This document shows, piece by piece, positions 63,390 through 64,000 of a stretch of DNA of 64,000 bases. A program made the position numbers and the translations under genes. The DNA comes from Marinomonas maritima (GTDB taxonomy: Bacteria > Pseudomonadota > Gammaproteobacteria > Pseudomonadales > Marinomonadaceae): the NCBI RefSeq assembly GCF_024435075.2, contig NZ_JAMZEG020000001.1, forward strand, positions 1,220,078 through 1,284,077. Reading direction: 5' to 3'. Below the pieces are notes generated by a model. It searched no databases. It was not told the origin of the DNA and saw only the letters and a program-made list of their open reading frames with translations. How positions within the stretch are numbered: the stretch's first letter is position 1; every line of letters begins with the position of its first letter.

Positions 63390-64000
63390 ATGGGCAATTT
63401 ATTTATTGTTATGAATACAATTTGGAAAGTCAGTAAAGAAACATTCGATCTGGCCAGTTTGGCTCAGCCAAAATATAAAGCACTGGCAATGTTGATTGAG
63501 CAAGCTATGTTAGTGGGAGAGTTACCAGACCAGCATAAATTACCCGCGCAACGGCTGCTTGCAGACGCATTGATGATTACGCATGGCACGGTAACGAGAG
63601 CCTATGATCTCTTAGAAAAAAAAGGTCTTGTCACCGCGAAGTTGGGTGCTGGAACCTATGTGAATTTACCAAGATCACAGAAAAAAGGGGCTTTCTTAAC
63701 AGAATACGATTTTGCGTCCAGTATGCAGCCAATATTTGGTCAGCAGACGCTAGTAAAGAATGCATTAAACGAGCTTGCTTTAGACCTTAACGCCGTTGAA
63801 GAAGTCATGACGTACGCGCCTCAAGGCGTGCAGAAACACAAACAAGTGTTTGCGACTTGGTTAGCGTCCAAACACATTAAAATCGATACCAACGACATTG
63901 TATTTACGCAAGGTGCTCAGCAGGGTATTTATACCTGCTTGCAAGTGCTCACTAGAGAAAAAATTATTTGATGCATGAAGCCTTGGCGTATCCTGGATTT
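63390..64000 (+). CDS. MocR-type (GntR + aminotransferase-like) regulator, partial and frameshifted
   Basis: The N-terminal GntR winged helix is seen (LPAQRLLADALMITHGTVTRAYDLLEKKGLVTAKLGAGTYV) and the start of a PLP-aminotransferase-like domain (VFTQGAQQGIYTCLQVLTRE). The frame stops at 63969-63971, but a +1 shift at a run of six A (63958-63963) gives YLMHEALAYPGF, the expected next motif. So it is either a pseudogene or an indel in the homopolymer. It continues beyond the window. The start is ATG 63390 or 63411. Confidence 0.85.

Overview
The window looks like the chromosome of a marine gammaproteobacterium of the Oceanospirillales type, most like Marinomonas. This is an inference from moderate-to-low GC, very full glycine-betaine/sarcosine catabolism, many c-di-GMP and chemotaxis genes, and typical family content. 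No rRNA, tRNA, CRISPR array or prophage was recognised.

Layout. 0-11.6 kb: a small Cys-rich protein, an L-2-hydroxyglutarate oxidase, a lipoprotein, a three-gene PAS-kinase / response regulator / REC-GGDEF-EAL operon (minus strand), apbE, a divergent AraC regulator and NepI-like exporter sharing an inverted-repeat operator, and a divergent LysE exporter and LysR regulator. 11.9-20.1 kb: soxBDAG (heterotetrameric sarcosine oxidase), purU, and a quinone-dependent D-lactate dehydrogenase. 20.2-30.9 kb: accessory DNA with a ParE-type toxin-antitoxin pair, an M32 carboxypeptidase plus a decayed copy of its C-terminus 2.6 kb downstream, a DMT exporter, a run of small AT-rich genes (DUF1272, flavin-binding pyridoxamine-oxidase fold, P-loop kinase, AraC, VOC, XRE, DUF1428), attC-like integron recombination sites between some of them, an IS110 remnant, and a satD-DUF3307 pair whose second gene is frameshifted. 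30.9-38.2 kb: a large beta-propeller sensor diguanylate cyclase, an M48 metalloprotease lipoprotein, an esterase-like lipoprotein, a small membrane protein and an MFS transporter. 38.2-41.1 kb: a truncated threonyl-tRNA synthetase (no TGS or editing domain) behind a possible Thr-rich leader peptide and a strong terminator, followed by a decayed IS5-type transposase, all between imperfect direct repeats. 41.6-47.3 kb: a LacI regulator and an ABC importer (binding protein, two permeases, ATPase) ending with a GpdQ/CpdA-like phosphodiesterase. 47.7-50.1 kb: a VC0807-type membrane protein and a LysR-azoreductase pair. 50.7-58.7 kb: the dimethylglycine demethylation operon (M19-like protein, DUF5943, dgcA, dgcB, etfA, etfB). 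59.4-64 kb: a chemoreceptor, aldose 1-epimerase, and a LysE exporter divergent from a MocR-type regulator that is frameshifted and cut by the window end.

How the genes work together. dgcA/dgcB with their dedicated ETF take dimethylglycine to sarcosine; soxBDAG takes sarcosine to glycine, passing the methyl carbon to tetrahydrofolate; purU releases formate from 10-formyl-THF and so recycles the folate. The two halves of this pathway, which lie close together in Pseudomonas, are about 33 kb apart here. The space between holds most of the mobile and cassette-like DNA.

Most notable for follow-up: (1) the editing-less ThrRS paralogue with a possible threonine attenuator; (2) a small integrase-free attC array with cassettes, one encoding an XRE / membrane / LptA-like protein; (3) the M19-like protein of the dgc operon, which has lost metal-site residues; (4) the ABC importer-phosphodiesterase operon.
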